Positions 29,071 to 58,483 of a DNA stretch of 64,000 nucleotides are shown piece by piece. Location: NCBI GenBank assembly GCA_030141605.1, contig JAQGDQ010000768.1, positions 30,001 through 94,000 of the forward strand, in the 5' to 3' direction. Numbering within the stretch: the first letter of the stretch is position 1; each line of letters begins with the position of its first letter. The notes under the pieces are model-generated. The model made no database searches. It saw nothing but the letters and a program-made list of their open reading frames with translations, and had not been told where the DNA came from. Both the position numbers and the translations under genes were made by a program. The stretch comes from Tubiluchus corallicola (taxonomy: Eukaryota; Priapulida; Priapulimorpha; Priapulimorphida; Tubiluchidae).

Positions 29071-29574
29071 GTAAGTGCGCTTGTACACATTTTTGTAGTT
29101 TATAGAGTGCGCACCAGATGGCACCGGGGGTTGTCAAAGTTTCGTCTTTTTTCATTTTGTTCGTTTTTTACCTTAGTTATTTATCGGTTATTTACATTGT
29201 AAATTCTTAAGAAGAACAGCAGTTCCTTAGACGGACGGCCGTTGATATTGACCTGGGTTCCGGTCGTGCCATAAACACGCTGTGTTGAGTTAATCCCGCC
29301 ACTGAATGCAAGATTACGGTTAGCAAATTACAGAAGTGTTTGAAAAAGTATTGTCGAAAGCTACGCAACTGTTCGTGTGATTGGCTGTAATTCTTGCCCA
29401 CTTTTACAGTACAAGGTATTACTTCATAAATTCTGGATTAGACGCCTTAAATGTACCCCTACTTTTCAAATGTATCATCAACACTTTTTCATAGTTTGAT
29501 CATTTTGCTTCGATAATACACCCTTCCAACCACTAAGTAAATTGCTTGTGGTATGTTACGACGCCGCGTCAATG

Positions 29575-29765
29575 AAACAAAGTGTTCGTGGTGTGTTACG
29601 TCTTTGCACCATCGAAATAAACTATTTGTGGTGTGTTACGTCTTTGCACCATCAAAATAAACTATTTGTGGTGTGTTACATCTTTGCACCATCGAAATAA
29701 ACTATTTGTGGTGTGTTGCATCTTTGCACCATCAAAATAAACTATTTGTGGTGTGTTACAAAACT
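29575..29765. repeat. 40-bp tandem repeat, about five copies
   Basis: The unit reads CTATTTGTGGTGTGTTACGT then CTTTGCACCATCGAAATAAA. It shares TTTGTGGTGTG with the 74-bp unit at the palindrome edge. Confidence 0.92.
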
Positions 29766-30424
29766 CTGAGCATTCAAAGCTTGCATCTTTCACATGATAG
29801 GATCAGTAACGATAGTTTCGAACAATGATTCTTTTTCAAAATATTATTTATTTTCAAAAACACTAGACTAAGTTTTCCAGTATACACAAAACTAATTTAT
29901 AGTTTTTTATATAAGTAAACTGTGCCCTTGCTATTTTGTTTTCTTCCTCCTATGTTTTTTCTTTTAATTGCACTTGGCTTCTTGATAAGTTCTACTGTCT
30001 TTACTTTGTACTTACAAGTTTTTAGTACTGCTGCTGTTTATTTTTGTATAGCAGTGACGCAAATAGTGCAATTACAAGTTTCACTGTTGTGCCTGATTAA
30101 CTTGCTGGCCATTGAGAAATGTCACTTTTTATACAATATTCGTTAATTTTGTCACAAAGAGTATTTTCAGGTAAAAATAGCCAACATATCTATTAAGACG
30201 AGTTGTTCAGCTTTGTAATGGTCAAAATTTTTATGTCAACATTCTCTTTTTAGGTTTTGTGCATTTTGAATAAATTTATTAAATGTTTCAATCTGTTTTG
30301 TGCAGTAAATGAAGCATTTTTCACAGCATATAGGCATATTTTTCTCAAATAGATAAATTATGTGAATACTTGAACTAGAACAGCTGACATGTTCAAATAG
30401 CTAAAGAGAAATATCTTATGTAAA
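29766..30424. other. End of left arm, nothing recognised
   Basis: This is intron 7 sequence if the gene continues. A hydrophobic 74-codon open frame at 29922-30146 has no similarity I can see and sits in plain AT-rich DNA. Confidence 0.6.
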
Positions 30425-30493
30425 GGAAAGAACAAGTCACTAAGTATGTTGGGTTTATTTTTTACTGTTATCATTTAAACTGTTTGTGGTGTG
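30425..30493. repeat. Single partial unit of the 74-bp edge repeat
   Basis: Reverse complement of one unit of 32891-33236. Only one unit is present on the left side, and arm homology ends at its last bases. Confidence 0.85.
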
Positions 30494-30556
30494 GGTATGG
30501 TGTGGTGCATTGTGGTGTGATGAGATGGAGTGGTGTGGGTTGTGTGTTGATTTGCG

Positions 30557-30586
30557 CACAAAATTCTTTTTGTGGGGTTTGGCTAG
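30557..30586 (+). mobile_element. Helitron-type 3' terminus A
   Basis: A perfect 7-bp hairpin CACAAAA-TTCT-TTTTGTG is followed by eight bases and CTAG, then T. This is the 3' end signature of Helitrons. Its 5' end is not identified and may be lost at the arm junction. Confidence 0.5.
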
Positions 30587-31378
30587 TCTATATATTAATA
30601 TTCTTGGTATATTTATTTATATATAAGATTCGAGGCTACAGCCCAGACAACGGCACCATTTGCGGCGATCTATATATCAAACGAAAGGTCTCGATCTAGT
30701 GTCGTCTCATTGATGGTTTATTTTTCGAATCGGGCCCACCGCGAGGAACGGGGGGCGAAAAACCTCCAAAAATGGCCATTTTTCGGCCGTTTTTTGCAAA
30801 AGTTATACGCCTGAGATGTAGAGAACGGGAATGGGCCATGGGTGGTGCTGGGTATGGATAGATAGCCCGTTCAGCGATGGGTGTCATAGGCCTATTTACA
30901 ATTCGCGAGAGGGCCACGGCGCCCCGCAACGGGCGTTTTTCCGGACCCAACTCGCGATTTTTTCGAAATTCTGATTAAACAGCATGCGGAAAAAACGTTC
31001 TAGCGGCGCCTGGTGGGACTCTCGGAAGGAGATATATAGCTCTTTACAAAGAGAAAGAACGGGGCTACACGATGATGTGGGCTATATTTTAGGGCAGGTC
31101 CACCGAGAGGAGTACCGACGAGTTAATTGGATGTTCTATTTTCGACAATTTTCACTTAGAAAACTGCTGACGCAAGGCCATTGTAGTGACGTCATCCATT
31201 GTACTCTGTCTATAATCTTATAGCTTTAATTCAGCAAAAAGCTGCTACAGGCAACGTAAACAAACAGTAAGCAGGATGTTACGGGCTTTGTGTTATAAAT
31301 GAGTACTAGGTAGAATGTTCGCGTATTATTGATTACACGTGTATTTATACGCAAAATCTTTTGCGGGGCCTTTGCTAG
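30587..31378 (+). mobile_element. Non-autonomous Helitron-like element B
   Basis: It begins TCTATATATTAATATTC directly after the CTAG of terminus A. It ends with hairpin CGCAAAA-TC-TTTTGCG, nine bases, CTAG, and T outside. The last 30 bases resemble terminus A (both GGGG...TTTGGCTAG or TTTGCTAG). The body is GC-richer than the surroundings and has no Rep/helicase frame. Confidence 0.55.
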
Positions 31379-32890
31379 TTATCAATTATTAGCTTATTAT
31401 TATTTACTATAGTGCGACTTTTCATTGAATATTGGCGAATAAAAAATAGTCGTGGACGTAAAGAATTTGTTGTTGTCTTTTTGTTATTTTGAAAATTTGC
31501 GATTATAAGCGTCAGCGCAATGATTCTCGTTAGAGTTTAGTTGAATATGGCAGTCTGTGTATATGCGTATATCTTTACGTGACGGTGGAAACCTGGCGGT
31601 TAAATACAATATGAGCGAATGGCTTGAAACATACGTTGCACAGAGTCGGAATTAGTATGTAACGGCCGAGGCAGGTACTGGCCTTTGCTGCGTTTCTTAA
31701 CCAGTTTTTTTGTTAATGTCCGTTGTTAGTAAACAGAAGTCTGGTTGTCGAAGCTGCCAAAGTTGCCACACCAAGGTATTAGTAACTAACTAACTATTAA
31801 CTCGAATTGATTTGAGGAAAAATATCAGAGACTGACAACTATTCGCCTGTTGAATACAAGACCACACAAAGCTGTGCGCGTTTTAAAAATTGGATATTCG
31901 ATGCTCGCGGCGGTTTCAACACAATTTCACAAATAGTGCCTTGCCTCGCCTTGTCCGCCTTACTTTAGAATCTTGTTTAGCAAAGCGACACTAAACCTTT
32001 TTGACTGAAGTCCATTTTTCAGTCAAGACAGTGGGGCCCTCCCGAGGCCCCCGTATTGATCCACGGGCCATAGGTATATAGCCCGAGCACTTGTACACGA
32101 AACTGTTATTATGTACATGAAACTATTCCGTGTTTTATACAGATTATAAAAATCACTATGTTATAATCGTCACAGGGGCCCTTCGAAGGGAATGCGGCCC
32201 CCTGATGAGGGGCCTGGTTGCTAGCAGTGCCCAGACATCTAAAGCCAGTCCATTACTACTATAAACATTGACCTTGCTGCACTTTGTATCGATTCTAATG
32301 GCAACACCGTCATCCAAAGGCGAATAGCTAAATATAGGTCAAGGTTGTGAAAATGGCAAAAAAGAGCAACTTTGGCTAAAAATTCTGGACACTTGGGAGA
32401 TCGCTGGCCAAAATTTTATTTCATGCATTTGTAGGACTAGTCAAGCTGCAAATAAAAATATATTGATTAGTCCCCCAATACCCGCCCCAGTGGAGTTACG
32501 GGGATTTCAAAATGGCGTCTAAATTCAGCAGCAGCAGACACGTATCTTTTGCAATCTGATGACACCAACTGAAAAGGAGGTTCAATTTGGCAACGATAAT
32601 GGTACGGTAGGGTAAGACCCCTACTATATATATCACCAATTAATTAGTGCTGGATCGCTTATTTACTGTCTGTAATAACGTGAGAAATAATGGGCAATTT
32701 TTTACGCCAAAATGGCCAAAATCCGAAAAAAATCAAAATGGCGGCTTTTCTCAGAAACGGCTCATTTCTGAAATCTAATATTTTGGCTGTGAGGTACATC
32801 TGAGGGGACCATCAAACCCTGTGAATATGAACAAAATCGGTGATTTGTCACCTTCCACTATTTTCCTGATTTTCTCACGGAATGACTCTT
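31379..32890. other. Spacer sequence, unassigned
   Basis: Contains GC-rich self-complementary clusters (GGGGCCCTCCCGAGGCCCCC at 32033-32052; GGGGCCCTTCGAAGGG at about 32176) and several AAAATGGC patches (32510-32750). CTATTCGCCT occurs near 31838 and inverted near 32320, perhaps the ends of a MITE of about 490 bp. No coding similarity seen. Confidence 0.5.
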
Positions 32891-33236
32891 AAGTAATAAC
32901 AGTAAAATAAACCCAACATGCTAAGTGACTTGTTCTTTTCTTTAGCACACCACAAACAGTTTAAGTGACAACAGTAAAAAATAAACCCAACATACTGAGT
33001 GACCTGGTCTTTCCTTTAGCACACCACAAACAGTTTAAGTGATAACAGTAAAAAATAAACCCAACATACTGAGAGACTAGTACTTTCCTTTAGCACACCA
33101 CAAACAGTTTAAGTGATAACAGTAAAATAAACCCAACATACTGAGAGACTCGTTAATTCCTTTAGCACACCACAAACAGTTTAAATGATAACAGTAAAAA
33201 ATAAACCCAACATACTTAGTGACTTGTTCTTTCCTT
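32891..33236. repeat. 74-bp tandem repeat at the palindrome edge, about 4.7 units
   Basis: The unit contains AACAGTAAAAAATAAACCCA, ACATACTGAGTGAC and AGCACACCACAAACAGTTT. The last unit forms the first bases of the right arm. Confidence 0.93.
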
Positions 33237-33893
33237 TACATAAGATATTTCTCTTTAGCTATTTGAACATGTCAGCTGTTCTAGTTCAAGTATTCACATA
33301 ATTTATCTATTTGAGAAAAATATGCCTATATGCTGTGAAAAATGCTTCATTTACTGCACAAAACAGATTGAAACATTTAATAAATTTATTCAAAATGCAC
33401 AAAACCTAAAAAGAGAATGTTGACATAAAAATTTTGACCATTACAAAGCTGAACAACTCGTCTTAATAGATATGTTGGCTATTTTTACCTGAAAATACTC
33501 TTTGTGACAAAATTAACGAATATTGTATAAAAAGTGACATTTCTCAATGGCCAGCAAGTTAATCAGGCACAACAGTGAAACTTGTAATTGCACTATTTGC
33601 GTCACTGCTATACAAAAATAAACAGCAGCAGTACTAAAAACTTGTAAGTACAAAGTAAAGACAGTAGAACTTATCAAGAAGCCAAGTGCAATTAAAAGAA
33701 AAAACATAGGAGGAAGAAAACAAAATAGCAAGGGCACAGTTTACTTATATAAAAAACTATAAATTAGTTTTGTGTATACTGGAAAACTTAGTCTAGTGTT
33801 TTTGAAAATAAATAATATTTTGAAAAAGAATCATTGTTCGAAGCTATCGTTACTGATCTTATCTTGTGAAAGATGCAAGCTTTGAATACTCAG

Positions 33894-34084
33894 AGTTTTG
33901 TAACACACCACAAATAGTTTATTTCGATGGTGCAAAGACGTAACACACCACAAATCGTTTATTTCGATGGTGCAAAGATGTAACACACCACAAATAGTTT
34001 ATTTTGATGGTGCAAAGACGTAACACACCACAAATAGTTTATTTCGATGGTGCAAAGACGTAACACACCACGAACACTTTGTTT
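33894..34084. repeat. 40-bp tandem repeat, right-arm copy
   Basis: Five units as on the left, with different point variants (for example ACAAATCGTTT in one unit). Confidence 0.92.
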
Positions 34085-34588
34085 CATTGACGCGGCGTCG
34101 TAACATACCACAAGCAATTTACTTAGTGGTTGGAAGGGTGTATTATCGAAGCAAAATGATCAAACTATGAAAAAGTGTTGATGATACATTTGAAAAGTAG
34201 GGGTACATTTAAGGCGTCTAATCCAGAATTTATGAAGTAATACCTTGTACTGTAAAAGTGGGCAAGAATTACAGCCAATCACACGAACAGTTGCGTAGCT
34301 TTCGACAATACTTTTTCAAACACTTCTGTAATTTGCTAACCGTAATCTTGCATTCAGTGGCGGGATTAACTCAACACAGCGTGTTTATGGCACGACCGGA
34401 ACCCAGGTCAATATCAACGGCCGTCCGTCTAAGGAACTGCTGTTCTTCTTAAGAATTTACAATGTAAATAACCGATAAATAACTAAGGTAAAAAACGAAC
34501 AAAATGAAAAAAGACGAAACTTTGACAACCCCCGGTGCCATCTGGTGCGCACTCTATAAACTACAAAAATGTGTACAAGCGCACTTAC

Positions 34589-52292
<17,704 letters not shown>

Positions 52293-52874
52293 TACAACAG
52301 AAAGAATTCTAGCACTGAAATAAAAAAACAAATTTATGTAAAGATGCACACGCTTGTAGCTGTAGGAAATTATAAACGAATTATGAATTTATTCCACAGC
52401 AACTCAAACATACATATAAATTGATATAACATTGAAGAAAAAAAAATAAACTATGCGAGTTACTGTGAGGAGGGGAAAGGAGCATTGAGCTTTCGAGTCT
52501 TCCTCCAAATAAGTGAAACAGCTGACAATTAACATTACATTTTCATCAGTTATAACGTACATTAGAACAAAATAAGTTTTGTTAGTAACTTAAGATCAGG
52601 ATGAGTAAAATTGTGAGTTAATCATACCGTTCTAGTAAGTAATTTTTTGATGCTTTTTTAAATTGATAAAGATTAAGAGTTTTCATTTCATGCAGAATTG
52701 ATGACCATATTTTAATAGCATTATATTTTGATGACTGTTTCATTATATTTGTTTTTGGAAGAGGGAGTACATAGTGTTCGACTGAATATCTTGTGTATTT
52801 GAACAGAGAAAAGCCCACAAGAATATATTTAAACTGAAATAATTATGACATCAAGAATGTACGATGGTCAACTC

Positions 52875-54237
52875 TAGGGGTGCACTGAAGGTACACGTTC
52901 GTCAACCAAACTGAAGCCAATTGTTTGCGCTTAGTTGTCACCGAGCCGTTGTTCAACCGAATAATCGGACAGCATATTAAACCGAATTCCAAATAAAATA
53001 TGAAGTTAAAGTAACATCAGAACTAAGCAGAGCCGAATTTCTTACTGAAACTGAACCGAATTTTCTTGTGCAAAATCCAAACATTTCAACTGGAAAAGAT
53101 TACAAAAATCTAATGAGCTGTGCAAAAATTGTTCTAATTACAGTCTAGTCTCGTTACCTCGCCACTGTCCGTCTAGGGCAAATTTTTGGCGAGAGGCGAG
53201 ATAACGGGAATATAACGAAGTTAGTCTATATGTGTATACATAATAGTTGATTAACATAGTGTTCCTCTATGTACATATAAAATATATTTCGCATTATGAT
53301 ACCAATCAACATTAAATCAGAAATGAAAAAATGTCATAAAAATAATCTTAGAATGTTACTTTTTTATTTAAAAAACCTTTTTCGAGTATACACTTAAATG
53401 CAAGGATTGAGACAAAACAGTTTTCGCTTCAGAGACATCATGTAAAGTTGCTCGCACTTTGTGGAAACTCAAACTTAAACGCAGCTTTGGTGTTATAGAG
53501 TAAGGATATCGGTGACGCTTTAGTTTCTCTGCGCATTAACCAACCACAGCACTCCTAATCTAATCCTGGTGAGACGCACACTAGATTAATTATGTCTGTC
53601 TATCGAGTACAGCAGCATTGTCTACATACCGCGGTTACATTGATCGACACGCGGTATATGCATTGATCGATTCACCTCTGAGTTTGTCTGTTTGGCGACA
53701 TAACGAATATAGTTTACATAAGCACTCATCCTAGCATGACGTGGCGAGGGCGAGAAGCGAGGGTGGCGACTTAACGAGGTAAATATCACAGCAGGAAATC
53801 CGTCTTGGTACTTTCTATGGCGAGAGACGAGTTTGGCGGCATAACGAGGGGCGAGATAACGAGGCTGTACTAAATTTCTGCTCCTATCTGATGGCTATTG
53901 TAATAAAGTATTATGAATTTAAAAACAGCCCTAATTATGTCAAAAGCAATTCAAACCATTCGGTACAAATAATAAAAATCAAGCCAGTTGGCCACGCTAT
54001 TGCAGGTTGTCATAAGCTAAGTTATCATCATACAGAAACAGAAAGCAAAATGCCAGCTGTTGTGTCGTGTTTGCTGTTTACCATTAGCTTTTTTCAGATG
54101 AATTCTGTAAATGTTAGGCGAAAATTCAGTTTGCCTAACACAATTTTCAATGCCAATTATCAAAAAAAGTAACTGCGGTATACCATCAAACTATTCCCAG
54201 ATTTTTACTGATATTCCTGGTATTTGGTGCATCCCTA
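52875..54237. mobile_element. hAT-like element with nested pogo-like MITE A, right arm
   Basis: Outer ends TAGGGGTGCAC and inverted TAGGGATGCAC. The nested element lies at 53141-53867 with TA flanks. Confidence 0.55.
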
Positions 54238-54644
54238 GGCTACTCTTTTCATATCACAGAGAAATCAAGTTCTGGTAAACTACAAATTACTAATTATATT
54301 TATTATTTCAGCATTGTTAATTGTACAACATGCTCTTCCAATAAATCATGTGTTTGAAGCAGCAAAAAAATGTCAACAACAATGTAAAGTTAAGGATATT
54401 TTACATGGATACTGGTGAGCCAACTCAGTCAACCAAAAAAGCTGAATAAAATTTGCCACGATGAAAATTCTATGGCCAGCAAGTTTCTGCAAGCAAAGCC
54501 AAATCAATTTCGTATGAAAGAAATTCAATAATGTACTAACACGTTATAAGCATATCAATTTAATGTCATTCGTAACAATTTAGTTTTTATTATAAGCAGT
54601 ACTAACACTAATACACTGTAGCATAGCGCCTATAAAAAATGTTC

Positions 54645-54767
54645 ATCACCAACCAAAGGGCAGCTGACTAGACGACCAATTGGTCTTTCGCTGCCCTTTC
54701 TTCACATTTTTGTTGCCAAATTAATTGTATTATAACTGTGCGTGTGTTAAAAGATAAATAAGATTAT
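54645..54767 (+). mobile_element. LINE/SINE 3'-end hairpin family, right arm
   Basis: Mirror of 8878-9000. Confidence 0.45.
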
Positions 54768-55429
54768 TATTATTAATAACAGCAGATATAATTATATCAA
54801 AAAAGCCCTACTCTCTATTATACCGCAATCAATTATTACTGATTTGCTAGATAGAAGCAATGAACTTAACCTATGTGTCTGTAATCAGGTCGAAAGCATG
54901 GGGGTAATAAAGATTCGTCACCTGTCTCAAAGTGTGTTGTGTGAATCTCTCATTCACTGCATGCGGTAAGTTTGCAAATCATTTCATATCGCTCAAAGAA
55001 TTTTTCCACCAACAAACTATAGTGCTATTTTGACCAATTATTCAGTAAAATTTTAGTTAGATACGCGTCGCTAAAACCATAAAACGAGAAACAGAAATTA
55101 TATTCGCGGAATACCAGTAACAGAGTTTTCGACAATAATTAAGTTGGCAATACGGTAAATCTTCCATAACTTCTTATATTGATAAAGTTTGACCCTATTT
55201 GCACGACCAAGTGAATCTTGGCACAAATGAACAATTTTGAATATACCGTGCTTATGCCTCAGTGTGGAAGCCTCTAGCATCCTCCACAACCTGAAGTATT
55301 GAAGATTATGATCAGAACAGTGACCAAAAAGCTTTGTGATTGATTTTTCCGATCGTATAAAATGGCATAGGAATTCTCTTGTTACCAACGTGCCAAACAC
55401 ACAGGAGCTATCATTGAAAGACCCTTGAA

Positions 55430-55855
55430 AGATATCACTAACTGGTATTCACAGCCTTGTAAAACAGCTACAAGATGTGCTGAACGATCATAGGATCATG
55501 TTACTACTCCGGTATTTTACCCTGAGAGACTTAAAATATTACTAGCCTTAGAATCTCTTGAACAGACATCTAAAATGATCTACACGTGTTTTACAATTTT
55601 ATTAGAATATAACAAAGAAGTGGATTTAGACACTGACGTATTTTTGATCATGCAATAACTTTAACACTAGGTGGAATAATCCTCAATATTCCAAAACTAG
55701 TTTTGCTCATTTCTTCTCAAATTGCATAGTGCAAATACTGAATTCTCTACCATCACATATAAATGAACATCCTTTCGTCACTGCAATGAATGCCAAATTA
55801 TTTCGGAAACGTGTAAACACCTTGTATTTAAATCTGTATTTTACTTTACTTTACT
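55430..55855 (+). pseudogene. Degraded CR1/L2-like RT C-terminus, right arm
   Basis: Mirror of 7790-8215, with the same stops and frame breaks. Confidence 0.5.
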
Positions 55856-56701
55856 TAGAATAATCTGTAGTATCGGGTTAGTGTAAGGGTTAGGGATCAC
55901 ATTATAAGGCATACTTAAGCAGCGTATCTTCCACACCCTATTAACTTTTTTTTTTACAAATTTAGTATTCTTGTTTATTTTATTGTATTATTTTATTGGG
56001 TTTCAAATGAACTAAACTAAACTAGACCAAACTATTACCCATTGTCTTGTACCCACCTAGCAAGAGGACCTACCCTGTTTAACATACTTATGTGTCTTTC
56101 TACACAGTTTTTCAAGTTGAACAAATGAGATTGTTTCTAAACGGCTGAACTAGAGAATGAATGGTGTAAAACATAATTATTGTGCGTTTTTTTATTACAA
56201 ACACGTTTTTTTACAAACGGAATAACTGTCAAAATGACCTCAGTCACTTTCCCCCACCGCATGTCATTGTACGAAGAACTAAGCCATCCTCTGTGAACAT
56301 TCGGCACCATAAGCCCTTGTCCACAGTGAGAATGCAGGGAAAATGGCGTAAGGATGTAAGCAAATATAAGCAGCAAGAAAGGTCATTTAACACTGAAACT
56401 GCACAGTTTTTACATGCATCCGGGCGACTCTTTCAGCTGCTGCACAGGTTTACCATATACAAAGTACATTAAATTTTGATAATTCATTGTAGTATCAGAC
56501 TGTTTTTTTGTTTTTACCACTTCGAAATTTGAGAGCTACTTATATAAAATAAGCACATGCGTGCTTTATGTTTCTTTTCATGAATATAGTCGTCGCTATT
56601 GCATTAGTAAAACAAAAATGGCAATTTTTTACTGAGTTATGTTAATTGTTATTCGTTAACATAGAAATAATTAATTGAGTAATTAGATGTTAATATTGAG
56701 A

Positions 56702-56869
56702 AATCCTCACGAAAGTGGAACATGCTGTACTTCTACAAAGCACCAAAAATCCTCGTGAGGAGGACGCATAGCTTCTAGCAGTCAGCAGAATTCCTCAAGA
56801 GAAATGCCTCATGAGGCGTCTATGTAAAATGCGCCATAGAAAACAATGTGTTCCATTTTCATGAGGAAT
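56702..56869. mobile_element. Short fold-back element, right arm
   Basis: Mirror of 6776-6943. Confidence 0.4.
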
Positions 56870-57702
56870 GCCGTAAGGACTTCTTCCTGGAGGAATGTTG
56901 CTGCTCTTCGTCACTGTGAAGTTGGCCTTAACCAGCACATTCAGCACAACCTAAAAAAAACCCCAAGCCAAAACCCAAATCCGAGAAAAGAGTTTCAGCA
57001 ATCTAGCAAACATTTTTTGGCAAACAGTTACGTACATTACCGTTTTATTAAAGTCATTATACGTTGTATGCAATTATTTTACATGTACATTTTTTGTAAG
57101 CAAGCAACAAAGAATTTATTGGAATAGGACGCTATTAACATTGTCACAGGGGAACTACTCCTGTGCACTTGAGAGCTAAGGGTGCGTTATAAATTAATTT
57201 CTTTCCGCATTAATTTGGTGCTAGATTTTGCTACCATGGTGCATTCCATGCAAGGTTTGAAAACTATCCCTAATTTATGGATCAACACGCGCAGAGCAGC
57301 CTTTATAGAGTTTTGCACACCGCTTTCCAACCCTCCAAACTGAGTCAGCGCTCTTCTGTAAGTTCACTAACAGCATTGGTGCAGCAGGACTGGAATCTGC
57401 ATTAATATCAATTCGTGTGTGAACTGAAATAATATTTCTGCATCGTAAATAATTATTATATTGAACAAAATGCTTAGTCTTGTCAATAATAATAATAATA
57501 ATAACAATAATAATAATAATGATTATGATGATGATAATAATAATAATAAAAATAATAATAATAATAAATTTTTTATTAAAATAATTTTAAAGTTTATTTA
57601 GAGATAAAATTAATAATTTATTTTGTAATAAATAAACAAGAAAACAAGCGAGTTAATAAGCAAATAAACTAAAAGTATCCAGGGCATGGCCGCCATAACA
57701 AA

Positions 57703-58441
57703 CTAAAAGTATCTAGGGTACGGTCCCCATAACAAATTCGCAAAATAAGGTGCTAAAAGTCTATGACGATTCAGCACTGAATCTCTCATTAGCCCCATCT
57801 GCTGCGCGTGGTTTGGTTGCAGCCACATCAAGCGTCCCTGGCGTTGTAAAATGGAGTTTCTCTGCCGTGTAAATTGTTGTAATTTCTTTTTCGACGGTAC
57901 AGTAAGTCGCTGTGCTTCTTCGGTGTCGCCCAGTGTGTTATAAATTCGTGATTCAAGGGGTACTGGCGGAAATCTTGGCTGCAGCATGTGACCGCCTCCT
58001 AGCGGCGGTTGTTGGAAAACTTGTGGTGTGCGTGCAAACGGTTCGTAGACATAAAAGCCAGCGTTTTTCAAGTCGCCTGTCAGACGTCCCTCAACAAACC
58101 TTTTGAAGAGAGGGCTTACGAATCCATTTCGATCGTAACCTGAAAATAAAATACGCTTGATTTAAAGAATCGCTTTGCTTTAGACAGTAACTTCCTCAGT
58201 TTTCTCATGATACTCTTTCTGTAAGTTACATTAGATTGTTAACTTATTTTCTGTTATGTTAACTTCTAACACATGTTTTGCAGTGCTGGCATTCTTTAGA
58301 ATGGTGGTAACATAGAGTAAAATTAGTCACCGCCGCTGCCGCTGCATTACATAAAATTAATCACATAGAATGCCAGAATGTGGCGTCATGTATTTAAATC
58401 GCATGCATGCACAGACGTGAAAAACCATGGAAGAAACACTC

Positions 58442-58483
<42 letters not shown>

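Larger units (their letters stand above)
30494..33165. other. Unpaired spacer between the palindrome arms
   Basis: These 2672 bp have no inverted counterpart in the window. They contain a TGGTGTG-rich stretch (30494-30540), two Helitron-type 3' termini, a more GC-rich block than the arms (about 30640-31010), an unexplained stretch 31379-32890, and a 74-bp tandem repeat (32891-33236) that runs into the right arm. I searched by eye for the missing V-ATPase subunit C exons on both strands and saw none. Confidence 0.9.

Noticed and set aside
29922-30146. Hydrophobic 74-residue frame as a membrane protein gene
   Set aside because: AT-rich, Leu/Phe-rich by composition, no splice or family support; present in both arms only because the arms are copies.
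30494-33165. ATP6V1C exon 8 and later exons in the spacer
   Set aside because: No frame with the expected continuation after VVPRSS was seen on either strand.
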